A DNA stretch of 64,000 nt from Tessaracoccus bendigoensis DSM 12906 (GTDB lineage Bacteria > Actinomycetota > Actinomycetes > Propionibacteriales > Propionibacteriaceae), in NCBI RefSeq assembly GCF_900141915.1, contig NZ_FQZG01000012.1, forward strand, positions 17,856 through 81,855, read 5' to 3'. Each line of letters opens with the position of its first letter. The stretch's first letter is position 1. The notes under the pieces were generated by a model. It did no database searches, was not told the DNA's origin, and worked only from the letters and a program-made list of their open reading frames with translations. Below, piece by piece: positions 1 through 7,882 of this stretch. The position numbers were made by a program, and so were the translations under genes.

Positions 1-3000
1 GTGCGCCCAACTGCTGAGCGCGTGCGCGGCATCGGCACGAGACGTGTAGGTGCTGCCGCGTAGCTCGATGCGGAACTTGTCACCGGAGGTATCGGTGACG
101 CGCGGCAGTACTGATTCGAGGGCTTCGATGTCGGATGCGGCACACCGCGCGTGATCGCTGGCGCGGTCGCGGGCGTGGAAGAGCATCGACTCGTTGCGGT
201 GATAGGCGCGTTCGAGGCGGCGGAGCCTTTGGACCTCGGTGTGCACAGTGGAGTGCTCCAGCAAGAGCGGGTTCCCCGAGGAGATGGCCTTGGCTTCGGC
301 GGCTGACAGCGCGGATGAGTCGATTTCCTCGATCTCACGGGAGTCGAGGTTTCCGCGCATGAGTTGCGCGATGAACGTGGCTTTGCGCTCGACGCCCTGC
401 CACATGTAGGAGTCGAAGGATCGCTCGGTGACGAAGCGGACGATGCCGATCTCGGCGTTCTGGTTGCCCTGCCTGAGAATCCTGCCCTCGCGCTGGGCGA
501 TGTCGCTGGGTCGCCACGGACAGTCCAGGTGATACAGCGCAATGGCCCGGTTCTGGACGTTGGTGCCGACGCCCATCTTCTGCGTGGAACCCATCAGCAC
601 CGCGACGTGCCCGGCACGTGCGGCAGCGAACAGGCGGGCTTTGTCCACGTCGGTCTTGGCTTCGTGCATGTACCGGATGGACTCGGGCGGCATCCCGCGC
701 GCGATGAGTTGTGCCCGCAGTTCGTCGTAGGCGTTCCACTGGGTCGGGTTCGGGGTGCCGATGTCGGAGAACACCAACTGCAAGGCGCCCCGCACGGGCG
801 ATTCCTGCCCGGTGACCGGGTCGAGGTAGGTGTTGTCTTTCGTCTGCTCCCAGACCCGGTGGATGCTGTCGGCGGCAAGATCGACCTTGGTGGGCCCGGA
901 GGGGTCGGTGGATGCGATCATACGAATGTCGAGCGCGGCCTTGCGCCCATCGGTCGAGATGGTGAGCATGTTGTCTTCGCTCGGCGACACCGACCGGGAG
1001 GCGACTTTCTCGGCCCGTTTGCCGAGGGCCTCGATGAACTGCGCCAGCTCGACCGTGGGCTGAACGGCGACCGTGGCCGGTGCCCGCCGCCCGTCCTCGC
1101 GTTCGGCGATCTGGGGGGTGGGCAGTTGCAGATCCTCGGCGGTCTTCACATCGGCGAAGATCGACCAAAGTTTCAGCATCTCGGGCACGTTCTGGAACTT
1201 GGCGAACCGCGTCTTCATGCGGAACGTGTTGTTGCCGGTCGGGGCCATCTCCATCTGCGTGACCGTCTGCCCGAACGTGGCCGCCCACGCATCGAACGTG
1301 CCGATCCCGGCGGTGTCCAGCAAGTCCGGGCGCAGGTACTTCTGCATCACGAACGCCTCGGTCACGCTGTTCGAGATCGGTGTCGCGGTCGCCCCGGTGA
1401 CGACCCGTTCGCGACCTTGGGAGCGCAGGTATTCGAGCTTCATGTGCAGATCGCTGGCACGGTTGGAACCCTCGATCGCGGCGTCTTGGATGTTCGAGTC
1501 GGTGGCGAGGTTCTTGTACATGTGCATCTCGTCCACGACCACGTAGTCGATGCCGGTGTCCTCGAAGCACACCCCGGCATCCCGGCTGGTGTCGATGCGG
1601 GCTTTGACCTTGTTCTCCAGCTGGAGCAGCTTGCGCTGGATGCGTTTGACGCTCATCGCGTTCTCGCCCGTCGCGGTGGCGAGCACTTCCCGCATCTGGT
1701 CGACCTGGGCCTGGACGTACGCCTGCTGGGTCTGGGCGCGCAGCGGAATCTTCTCGAACGCGCCCTGCGTCATGAGCACGCCATCCCACTCGTTCGCCGA
1801 TGCCCGCGCGACGAACAGACGGCGCTTGTCGGCGGTGAGGTCTTTGCTGGACGCGGCGAGAATCCGGGCCTGCGGATAGATTTGCAGCCACTCGCGGGAG
1901 AACTGTTCCAGCATGTGATTCGGAATCACGAGCACGGGCTTGTCGATCAGCCCCATGCGGCGCATCTCCATGACGCCCATAATCATCTCGGCGGTCTTGC
2001 CCGCCCCGACCTCGTGGAACAACCCGGCAGCCGGCTCGGCGATCATGCGTGCGACGGCGGAGCGCTGGTGCGGGCGCGGGGTGAAGTTCTCCGCCAGCCC
2101 CGGCAGGCTCAGGTACTCGCCCGCATCGGTGTAGTCGCGCAAGACGATGGAGTTGAAGCGCCGGTTGTACTCGGCCACGAGCGTGCGGGCACGCTCAGGG
2201 TCTTCAAACACCCACTCGGCGAACCGCTCCTGTAAGGCGTCGGCTTTCTCCTGCGCGGCGGTGGTCTCCAGCGGGTTGAGCACGCGACGCTTCTTGCCGT
2301 CAACGTCCTCGATCTCGTCGTAGACGAGCAGTGTCTTCTGCTCCATGATCGCCTGGGCGATGCCCGGTGCGGGGCGACGCTCAGTGCCCCACTCGCTGGT
2401 GGCCAGCAGCCCTTGACGGCCTCCCCGGACTTCCCACATGCCCGGCAGCGGGTTCTCCACGTTCACGTCGCGGGTGCGCAGCAGCTCGTTCAAGAACTGC
2501 GCGTGCACGTCGGCGCTAATCCACACCGCGCCCATGCGGGCGCTGATCTCTTCCACGCCGAGCGCTACGGGGACGACCTCGGTGAGCGCGTCGACATTCG
2601 CCTGAAACGCCGGGTCGACTGCGGCGCGCTCCGTGGCGTGCTCCAGCTTCACGCGCACGTCACCGGACAGATACGCAGGCGCGTGGATGAGCTCGTCGGT
2701 GATCGGATCGGCGAACACCAGCCCGCCCAACGACTGCCGGGCTTCGGTCTCGTCCATGCCGAGCATGTCGGCAATCAACGGCAAGTCGATCCTGCCGGTG
2801 CGGTCGAGGCTGACCGCGATCGCATCCGCAGGGGTGTCCACGCCTTGGGGTTCGGTGCGCGGGGAAACGACACGGCGCGTCATGATCGCCGCCGGGGTCG
2901 CCGTCTGGTCGGTGTCGTCGAACTGCTCCAGGGCGAGCACGAGGGCCCCGAACGGGTCAGAGCGCAGCAACCGGATCGGGGTCGGCACCGTGCGGGCATA

Positions 3001-4428
3001 GGTGTCTTCCCCGGCATCGTTGGTGCGTCCGGTGCGTCGCAGCGTGTACCGGTTCAGCGGCGCGTACCTGCCGACATACTTCCGGTAATCGCGATGCAGG
3101 CCCTCTCGTGCCGCGTTGATCTCGTCGGTGTCATCAACGGTCGCGGCCTCCAGTTCGAGCAGCCGGTGCGCGCCGTCGCGCAACCCCAGCAGGGCGCGCA
3201 GTTCCGGTCCCGCCGACTTCGGCACGTCCAACGCCTCGACAGAGCCTTGGACGACGGTGCCGAACCCGGTGTCGGTGGCGACGATGCTGCCATCCCATAA
3301 CTGCGGCGCAGAAGGTACGCGAGCGGCCTGCCGCGCCTGATGCTCCACCGTGGGCGCGGTGAACGCCAGATTTCGGCGGCGGGCGCTGAACGTGATCTGG
3401 TCGAGCACATCGGCCAGGTCGGCTTCCAGTCGGTCGAGGTCCCCGTCGACGGTGACCGCTGGCCTGCCATACATACCCTGCCGGATGCTCAGGGTGCCGA
3501 GGACATGCTCGGGGTGGTGGTCGAAGTAGGCGTTGATCTTCGCGGCCTGTCCGTCCACGCTGATCGGGGTGACCGTCTCCCACAGATCATCCGCCGGGGG
3601 CTGCCCGTCCTCGCGGCGGCGCAGGATGAGCAGATCCGTCACCACCTCGGTGCCCGCCGTGCGCCGGTGCGCCCCGCCGGGGAGCCTGACCGCGCCCACA
3701 AGGTCAGCGAGCATCGCCATTTCTCGGCGCGCGCCGGGGTTCTGCGCGTCCATCGTGTACTGCGAGGTCAGCACTGCGACCATTCCGCCAGGTCGCGTCA
3801 ATCTCAAGGACTTGAGGATGAAGTGGTTGTGCATCGAGAGCCGGGTCGGGTTGTGCACCGGGTCATGCAAGGTCACGTCGGAGAACGGCACGTTCCCGAT
3901 CGCCGCATCGAACGACGCTTCGGGCAGTCGGGTGTCGGCGAACGACTCAGCCCGCACCTCGGCATGCGGGTACAGGGCACGGCTGATCGCGGCGGTCACC
4001 GGGTCGAGTTCCACCCCGGTCATGCGCGCGGTCTCGGGGGCCATGCCGAGGAACGTGCCCAGCCCTGAGCCGGGTTCCAGCACCTCGCCGCCATCGAAGC
4101 CGAGCGCGGCCATGACCCGCCACATCTGCCGCACGATCAACGGGTCGGTGTAGTGCGCGTTGATCGTCGTGCGCGCGGCGGCATCCCACTCGTCCGGCGT
4201 CAGCAGGCTCCGCAGCTGCTCGCGCTCGGTTGTCCAGTCGGTCTTGGACTCGTCAAACACGTCCGGCACGGCGCCCCAGCTCGACCAGCGCGCGAGCGTC
4301 TGCTGCTCATCGGCGGTCGCCGGGCGCTCTTGCTCGGCGAGCAGCCGGGCGGTTTCGATCGCGGCGATGTTCGCCCGGAACCTGGCTTTCGCGCCCGAGG
4401 GAGCGAGGTCGTCGTGCGTGGCGGGCAC
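1..4428 (-). CDS. Giant N6-adenine DNA methyltransferase-helicase fusion protein (3' end outside window)
   Basis: The frame is open from about 5.2 kb to base 1 and continues off the window, giving at least 1,476 residues from a GTG at 4428. An N-terminal class I methyltransferase domain shows the SAM-binding motif VLEPGSGLGTFLG (about residue 118) and a variant catalytic motif NVPFSD (about 177; usual form NPPY/F). A superfamily 2 helicase follows: HEVGAGKT (about 806), DEMH as the DEAH box (about 963), and motifs V/VI with GVGTNVQNR and QREGRILRQGN (about 1284-1320). This architecture recurs in conjugative elements and resembles phage P1 DarB, which protects incoming DNA from restriction. 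A similar role here is an inference. The start is uncertain: no ATG or GTG lies in frame between 4428 and 4686, and the frame stays open up to an ATG with a good ribosome site at 5166. Confidence 0.85.
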   Translation of the reverse strand, partial: MPATHDDLAPSGAKARFRANIAAIETARLLAEQERPATADEQQTLARWSSWGAVPDVFDESKTDWTTEREQLRSLLTPDEWDAAARTTINAHYTDPLIVRQMWRVMAALGFDGGEVLEPGSGLGTFLGMAPETARMTGVELDPVTAAISRALYPHAEVRAESFADTRLPEASFDAAIGNVPFSDVTLHDPVHNPTRLSMHNHFILKSLRLTRPGGMVAVLTSQYTMDAQNPGARREMAMLADLVGAVRLPGGAHRRTAGTEVVTDLLILRRREDGQPPADDLWETVTPISVDGQAAKINAYFDHHPEHVLGTLSIRQGMYGRPAVTVDGDLDRLEADLADVLDQITFSARRRNLAFTAPTVEHQARQAARVPSAPQLWDGSIVATDTGFGTVVQGSVEALDVPKSAGPELRALLGLRDGAHRLLELEAATVDDTDEINAAREGLHRDYRKYVGRYAPLNRYTLRRTGRTNDAGEDTYARTVPTPIRLLRSDPFGALVLALEQFDDTDQTATPAAIMTRRVVSPRTEPQGVDTPADAIAVSLDRTGRIDLPLIADMLGMDETEARQSLGGLVFADPITDELIHAPAYLSGDVRVKLEHATERAAVDPAFQANVDALTEVVPVALGVEEISARMGAVWISADVHAQFLNELLRTRDVNVENPLPGMWEVRGGRQGLLATSEWGTERRPAPGIAQAIMEQKTLLVYDEIEDVDGKKRRVLNPLETTAAQEKADALQERFAEWVFEDPERARTLVAEYNRRFNSIVLRDYTDAGEYLSLPGLAENFTPRPHQRSAVARMIAEPAAGLFHEVGAGKTAEMIMGVMEMRRMGLIDKPVLVIPNHMLEQFSREWLQIYPQARILAASSKDLTADKRRLFVARASANEWDGVLMTQGAFEKIPLRAQTQQAYVQAQVDQMREVLATATGENAMSVKRIQRKLLQLENKVKARIDTSRDAGVCFEDTGIDYVVVDEMHMYKNLATDSNIQDAAIEGSNRASDLHMKLEYLRSQGRERVVTGATATPISNSVTEAFVMQKYLRPDLLDTAGIGTFDAWAATFGQTVTQMEMAPTGNNTFRMKTRFAKFQNVPEMLKLWSIFADVKTAEDLQLPTPQIAEREDGRRAPATVAVQPTVELAQFIEALGKRAEKVASRSVSPSEDNMLTISTDGRKAALDIRMIASTDPSGPTKVDLAADSIHRVWEQTKDNTYLDPVTGQESPVRGALQLVFSDIGTPNPTQWNAYDELRAQLIARGMPPESIRYMHEAKTDVDKARLFAAARAGHVAVLMGSTQKMGVGTNVQNRAIALYHLDCPWRPSDIAQREGRILRQGNQNAEIGIVRFVTERSFDSYMWQGVERKATFIAQLMRGNLDSREIEEIDSSALSAAEAKAISSGNPLLLEHSTVHTEVQRLRRLERAYHRNESMLFHARDRASDHARCAASDIEALESVLPRVTDTSGDKFRIELRGSTYTSRADAAHALSSWAH

Positions 4429-5166
4429 GAACCGCAGCCCCGGCGCGGCAGGCTCCGCGTCCAGGCCGGTGGTGTCGGCGGTGGGGGTTAGTAGACTTCG
4501 CGCAGGAAGCGGATCGTCGCGGCCTCCGCCAGCAGGCTCTGGTGCTCTTCCAGATACCGCCTCGGGATCTCCGCTTCGACCAGACCCTCCAAGAACCAGA
4601 CCGGTACGGCCCAGTCTTTGGCTTTCTGCTCCAGATCGACCGTCGAGGGCATCAAGTCGGGGGCGTCCTGCATCCGCTCGGCCCACATGATGAGGTTCTC
4701 GTCGTTCGGCGTGGTCTGGTTCCACTCCTGCCGGGCTTCGTCCAGCGGCAGGCTCGGGTCGCTGACCCAGGCGAGTTGCTGCATCACGACCTCCTCCGCG
4801 ATCCGTAGCGCCGTCATCCGGTGTGCCACGTCTTGCAAGTAAGTCTGCTCCGAAGAGGCCGTCTTCGCCAGCACCGATGCCGGTGTCGTCTCGATCTGTC
4901 GCGCCAGTTCGGTGATCTGGCCCTGCGCCTCCAGGCCCAGCTCGGTGAAGAACCGGGTCGGGTTCTCGATCAACTGGAACCGTTGCGGCGCGTGGGTCTT
5001 CCAGTGCCGCATCGCCTGCATCCCGTACTTGTTCACGCCTCTCTCCCTCCACGCCGGTCCCAGTTGCGGCTGCTTCGTTGATCTGCTCGTCGGCGGTCTG
5101 CTCGGCCAGCCCCCACAGGTCGAACTCCAGCTGACCGGACGGCGCTTTGCGGCTCCTGCGGGCCAT
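4429..5166 (-). other. Possible N-terminal extension of the methyltransferase-helicase, overlapping the 182-residue gene
   Basis: The methyltransferase-helicase frame has no stop upstream of 4428 as far as an ATG at 5166. That ATG has the sequence GGAGG nine bases before it, a strong ribosome-binding site. The first 43 or so codons (MARRSRKAPSGQLEFDLWG and on) look like real protein. From about 5036 to 4488 the frame runs inside the 182-residue gene, and its translation becomes a composition-driven shadow rich in Arg, Gly, Asp and Pro. Either the large protein really starts at 5166 through a dual-coding stretch, or a short ORF starts here and the long open frame is a high-G+C artefact. Confidence 0.3.
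4488..5036 (-). CDS. Conserved element protein of unknown function, 182 residues
   Basis: Starts at GTG 5036, with GGAGGG about eight bases upstream. The product is mostly helical and soluble, with no signal peptide or membrane segment. It begins MNKYGMQAMRHWKTHAP and has a middle segment rich in Glu and Gln (ELGLEAQGQITELARQIE). I do not recognise a catalytic motif. Its balanced amino-acid use contrasts with the overlapping frame, so this is the frame under protein-level selection. It sits directly upstream of the methyltransferase-helicase and downstream of the coupling ATPase gene, a position suggesting a small accessory partner of the methyltransferase-helicase or of DNA processing. That role is an inference from position only. 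Confidence 0.75.
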   Translation of the reverse strand: MNKYGMQAMRHWKTHAPQRFQLIENPTRFFTELGLEAQGQITELARQIETTPASVLAKTASSEQTYLQDVAHRMTALRIAEEVVMQQLAWVSDPSLPLDEARQEWNQTTPNDENLIMWAERMQDAPDLMPSTVDLEQKAKDWAVPVWFLEGLVEAEIPRRYLEEHQSLLAEAATIRFLREVY

Positions 5167-5260
5167 CAGCCATCACCTCCACCACACTCGTGCCGTTGTC
5201 GTTGCCGCCCGTGACCACAGGGCGCGGCCTGGGGTCAGCGGTCGGTGAGATAGGTGCGGC

Positions 5261-7051
5261 TCAGGTGCCATCCGTGCCTCGTTCCAGCAGCGCCTCGATC
5301 TCGGCGCGATCGGTCTTGAGCCGGTCACCGTCGGGTCGTTTCGGCCACGCGCGCAGGTCGGTGATGATCGGCGGGGCCGAGCGCAGCATGGTGACGGCGG
5401 TGCCGAACGGGAGGGTGCGGATACGGTCGGGCGGCATGATCGGCACTCGCCTGATCGAGCGCTGATTCGAGCGGGTGCCGTGATCGCCCAAGGTCACGCT
5501 GTCGGTGAACTCGTCGCGTTCGCCGATCAGCGCGGAGAGGTCTTGCAGATCGCGGGAGTTGGATGCGCCGCCGAGGATGATCTTGGTGATCGCCGCATCC
5601 CAGATCGCGTTGGCTTGGTTCTCGCTCCAGCGGGCACGCGCTTGGGCGAGGCTCTGGAGCACCGGCATGGTCGTGATGCCCGTGCCGCCGCCCTCGGCCA
5701 TGAGAGTCGGCAGGCTCGGGAGCGGGCTGAGGTTGGCGATCTCATCCAGGGCGAGCAGCATGGGCGGGTCCAGGCGTGCGCCCGGAGAGCGTGCCGCCAC
5801 CCGGCGGGCAGCTTCAACGAGGTCTTCCACGAACGCGGCCACCAACGCGGCGCTGGCCCCTGCTCCAGCGCCGGTGGCGAGCAGGTAGAGGGTGCCGCGC
5901 GAGCCGATGAACGTCTCCGGGTCGAAGTCCTCGCCCTCACCGGGTGAGACCGCATCGAGCACGCGCGGGTCCGCCAGCGCGGACAGTGACAGCGACACGC
6001 CTTGCCAGATCGAGTCGCGCGTCCTGGGGTCGGCGTCGATCATCGCCTCCAACGATTCGGCCCAGCCGCCCGCCGCGAGCGGGCTGTTCGTCAAGATCGC
6101 CACCGCATCGGCGGCGGCGGTCGGATCGAGCGTCCACCGGAACAACTCCGAGGGCGGCCGGTGGTCGATCGCGGCCGCATGCAGCAGCGCTTGTAGAGCG
6201 GAGCGGGTCTTGCCCTCCCAGAACCCGCCGCCCTCCACGCCTCCCGAACTCAGGCCGGTCGCTGATGCCAGGCCGGTGGCGCGAATCATCGCCGTCAGCG
6301 GGTCTTCGCAGCCCCTGATCGGTGACCAGCGCAGCCCGGCGGGGATGCCCTCGGCCAGATGCTGCGGGTCGAACACAGCTGTCGGGCCGACGCGCTGCCG
6401 CGCGCGCAGGCTCGCGGTGAGGTTGTCCGGGCGGGTCGAGGTCACCACGACCGAGCCGGGCGCATCCAGAATCGAGGGGATGACAATGTGCAGGCCCTTG
6501 CCCGAGCGGGGTGGACCGATCAGCAGAATCGAGTCCTCCACCGACGCCCACACGTCGCGTCCGTGGGAGGTGCCGAGCCGGTAACCCACATCGGCAGGTG
6601 CCGGGCGTGCCAGCGAAGGGCGCAGGTTCGCAGCCCGCCCCAGCAGCGCCTTGGTCGACGCGGCTGCGGCGACATCGTGTTTCGTGGCGATGCCGACCAG
6701 TCGGTGCGGGTCGTGCACACTCTTGCGCGACTGGCGGCGCAGCAGCGTCCAGACCCAGATGATCGCCGCCGCCAGCAGCCCCAGCAGCACGACCGCAACA
6801 ATCCAATAGGCGACGACGTTCAGACCCTCGGCCTCCAGCGCGGTCGCCGGGTCGCCGGGGTTGAACAGCACACCGACCCCGGCGGCGGGGCCGGCTACGG
6901 GCTGGGCGGTGCCAGTGAGGAACGCCGCCACCGACCCGGACCCGCGCAGCAGCAGCGCGAGCGCGAACACCCCGATCAGGGCGATCATGACAGCGTTGGT
7001 CAGCTCGTCACCGAACGAGCCGGTCTGCCTGCCCGGTGCCGGGGTGCTCAT
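5261..7051 (-). CDS. VirD4/TraG-family type IV coupling ATPase
   Basis: A 596-residue membrane-anchored ATPase that would link the relaxase-DNA complex to the secretion channel. Two N-terminal transmembrane segments are visible (about residues 20-45 and 78-103). The cytoplasmic domain has Walker A GPPRSGKG at 179-186, Walker B LLALDEIANL near residue 400, and the family's GGG(T)GI...QSLAQ region after Walker B. The chosen start, ATG 7051, overlaps the upstream gene's stop by four bases (ATGA). An ORF start further upstream would give an Arg/His/Pro-rich shadow sequence. The neighbouring VirB4, VirB6-like and relaxase genes support a conjugation role. Confidence 0.93.
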   Translation of the reverse strand: MSTPAPGRQTGSFGDELTNAVMIALIGVFALALLLRGSGSVAAFLTGTAQPVAGPAAGVGVLFNPGDPATALEAEGLNVVAYWIVAVVLLGLLAAAIIWVWTLLRRQSRKSVHDPHRLVGIATKHDVAAAASTKALLGRAANLRPSLARPAPADVGYRLGTSHGRDVWASVEDSILLIGPPRSGKGLHIVIPSILDAPGSVVVTSTRPDNLTASLRARQRVGPTAVFDPQHLAEGIPAGLRWSPIRGCEDPLTAMIRATGLASATGLSSGGVEGGGFWEGKTRSALQALLHAAAIDHRPPSELFRWTLDPTAAADAVAILTNSPLAAGGWAESLEAMIDADPRTRDSIWQGVSLSLSALADPRVLDAVSPGEGEDFDPETFIGSRGTLYLLATGAGAGASAALVAAFVEDLVEAARRVAARSPGARLDPPMLLALDEIANLSPLPSLPTLMAEGGGTGITTMPVLQSLAQARARWSENQANAIWDAAITKIILGGASNSRDLQDLSALIGERDEFTDSVTLGDHGTRSNQRSIRRVPIMPPDRIRTLPFGTAVTMLRSAPPIITDLRAWPKRPDGDRLKTDRAEIEALLERGTDGT

Positions 7052-7563
7052 GACAGGCTCCGCACGACGAACGTGCCCGAGACCCGCCCCACGAGCACCA
7101 CCTCGCAGCCGAGGTCGAGATGATCGTGGGCCAGGTCGATGAGCGCGCGGGCCGTGCCGGTGCCGGTGGCGTCGGTATGCCGGAGGATGCGGCATACCGC
7201 AATGTCCTCGCCGGGCACGAAGCCTTCCCCGGTCACTTCCAGCAGCCGGGGCACCTCCGCCGGTTCGGGTTCCGGCAGGGCCTGCGCGGGAGTGTTCTTG
7301 CGGGCGGTGGGCGTGATGATGTCGGTGAACGTCGAACCATCGGCCTCGGTGACCTCGACCCGCGCCGGAATCATCCGCTCAGCGGTGACCTGATCGACAA
7401 TCCGCGCAAACGAACCGCGCCGCCATGCACCCTCGGCGACCGGCGGGGCAAGAGGCTCCCCGTCAACCGTGGCGCTCATCGTGCCGTCCTCATGCACGGT
7501 AAGGCGGATCACCGGCATCGACACCGGAGCGGGAACAGGGGCATGGGCGGATGGTTTCCTCAT
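7048..7563 (-). CDS. Small element protein of unknown function, related to the 91-residue protein next to it
   Basis: A 171-residue soluble protein without signal peptide or membrane helix. The N-terminal part reads VIRLTVHEDGTMSATVDG, suggesting a beta-rich module. The C-terminal 65 residues (EVTGEGFVPGEDIAVCRILR and on, ending VVLVGRVSGTF) align well by eye with the C-terminal part of the neighbouring 91-residue protein (EIEGRMFEPGETVGVAVLLR, ending LALIGYDTGTL). The two are therefore probably paralogues. The gene is translationally coupled to the coupling ATPase (4-base overlap) and lies between it and VirB4. An accessory role in the transfer machinery is likely, but the function is unknown. 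Confidence 0.75.
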   Translation of the reverse strand: MRKPSAHAPVPAPVSMPVIRLTVHEDGTMSATVDGEPLAPPVAEGAWRRGSFARIVDQVTAERMIPARVEVTEADGSTFTDIITPTARKNTPAQALPEPEPAEVPRLLEVTGEGFVPGEDIAVCRILRHTDATGTGTARALIDLAHDHLDLGCEVVLVGRVSGTFVVRSLS

Positions 7564-7606
7564 GCGTGTGAGGTGCGCTCCGCCAGCCCGTTCAGGTGTC
7601 TGAGGC

Positions 7607-7882
7607 TCAGCGGGGGTCGATGTAGTTGAGCGTTCCGGTGTCGTATCCGATGAGCGCCAGGGCTTCCCAACGAGGTGGAAGGTCGGCGGCAGTAATGATT
7701 GCGTGAACCTCGCCGTGTCGGTCGGCCTCGGCGCTACGGAGCAGAACGGCGACGCCGACGGTCTCCCCAGGCTCGAACATGCGCCCTTCGATCTCGTAGG
7801 GCGCAGCAGGGCGAAGAGAGAACGCGGATGCTGAGTCTTGTTTCATGACAGTCAGGTGCGTCAGCGGTTCGTCGTTGTTCAT
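7607..7882 (-). CDS. Small element protein of unknown function (91 residues)
   Basis: Starts at ATG 7882, which overlaps the stop of the VirB4-type gene by four bases. It carries a single compact domain resembling the C-terminal half of the 171-residue protein downstream: the G-x-x-F-x-PGE, LLR and AL(I/V)G-x-x-TG positions are shared. No membrane segment or signal peptide is present. A later start at the second Met (residue 13) is possible. Function unknown; coupling to VirB4 suggests a transfer-apparatus or regulatory accessory protein. Confidence 0.7.
   Translation of the reverse strand: MNNDEPLTHLTVMKQDSASAFSLRPAAPYEIEGRMFEPGETVGVAVLLRSAEADRHGEVHAIITAADLPPRWEALALIGYDTGTLNYIDPR

Noticed and set aside
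335..1891. Minus-strand 518-codon open frame
   Set aside because: It lies in another frame of the methyltransferase-helicase gene. The Arg/His/Pro-rich translation has no motif, and the true frame, open to base 1, contains the helicase motifs.
364..2235. Long plus-strand open frame of 623 codons opposite the methyltransferase-helicase
   Set aside because: Its translation is His/Arg/Gly/Val-rich without any motif, while the minus strand carries unmistakable helicase motifs. It is an antisense shadow of high-G+C codon use.
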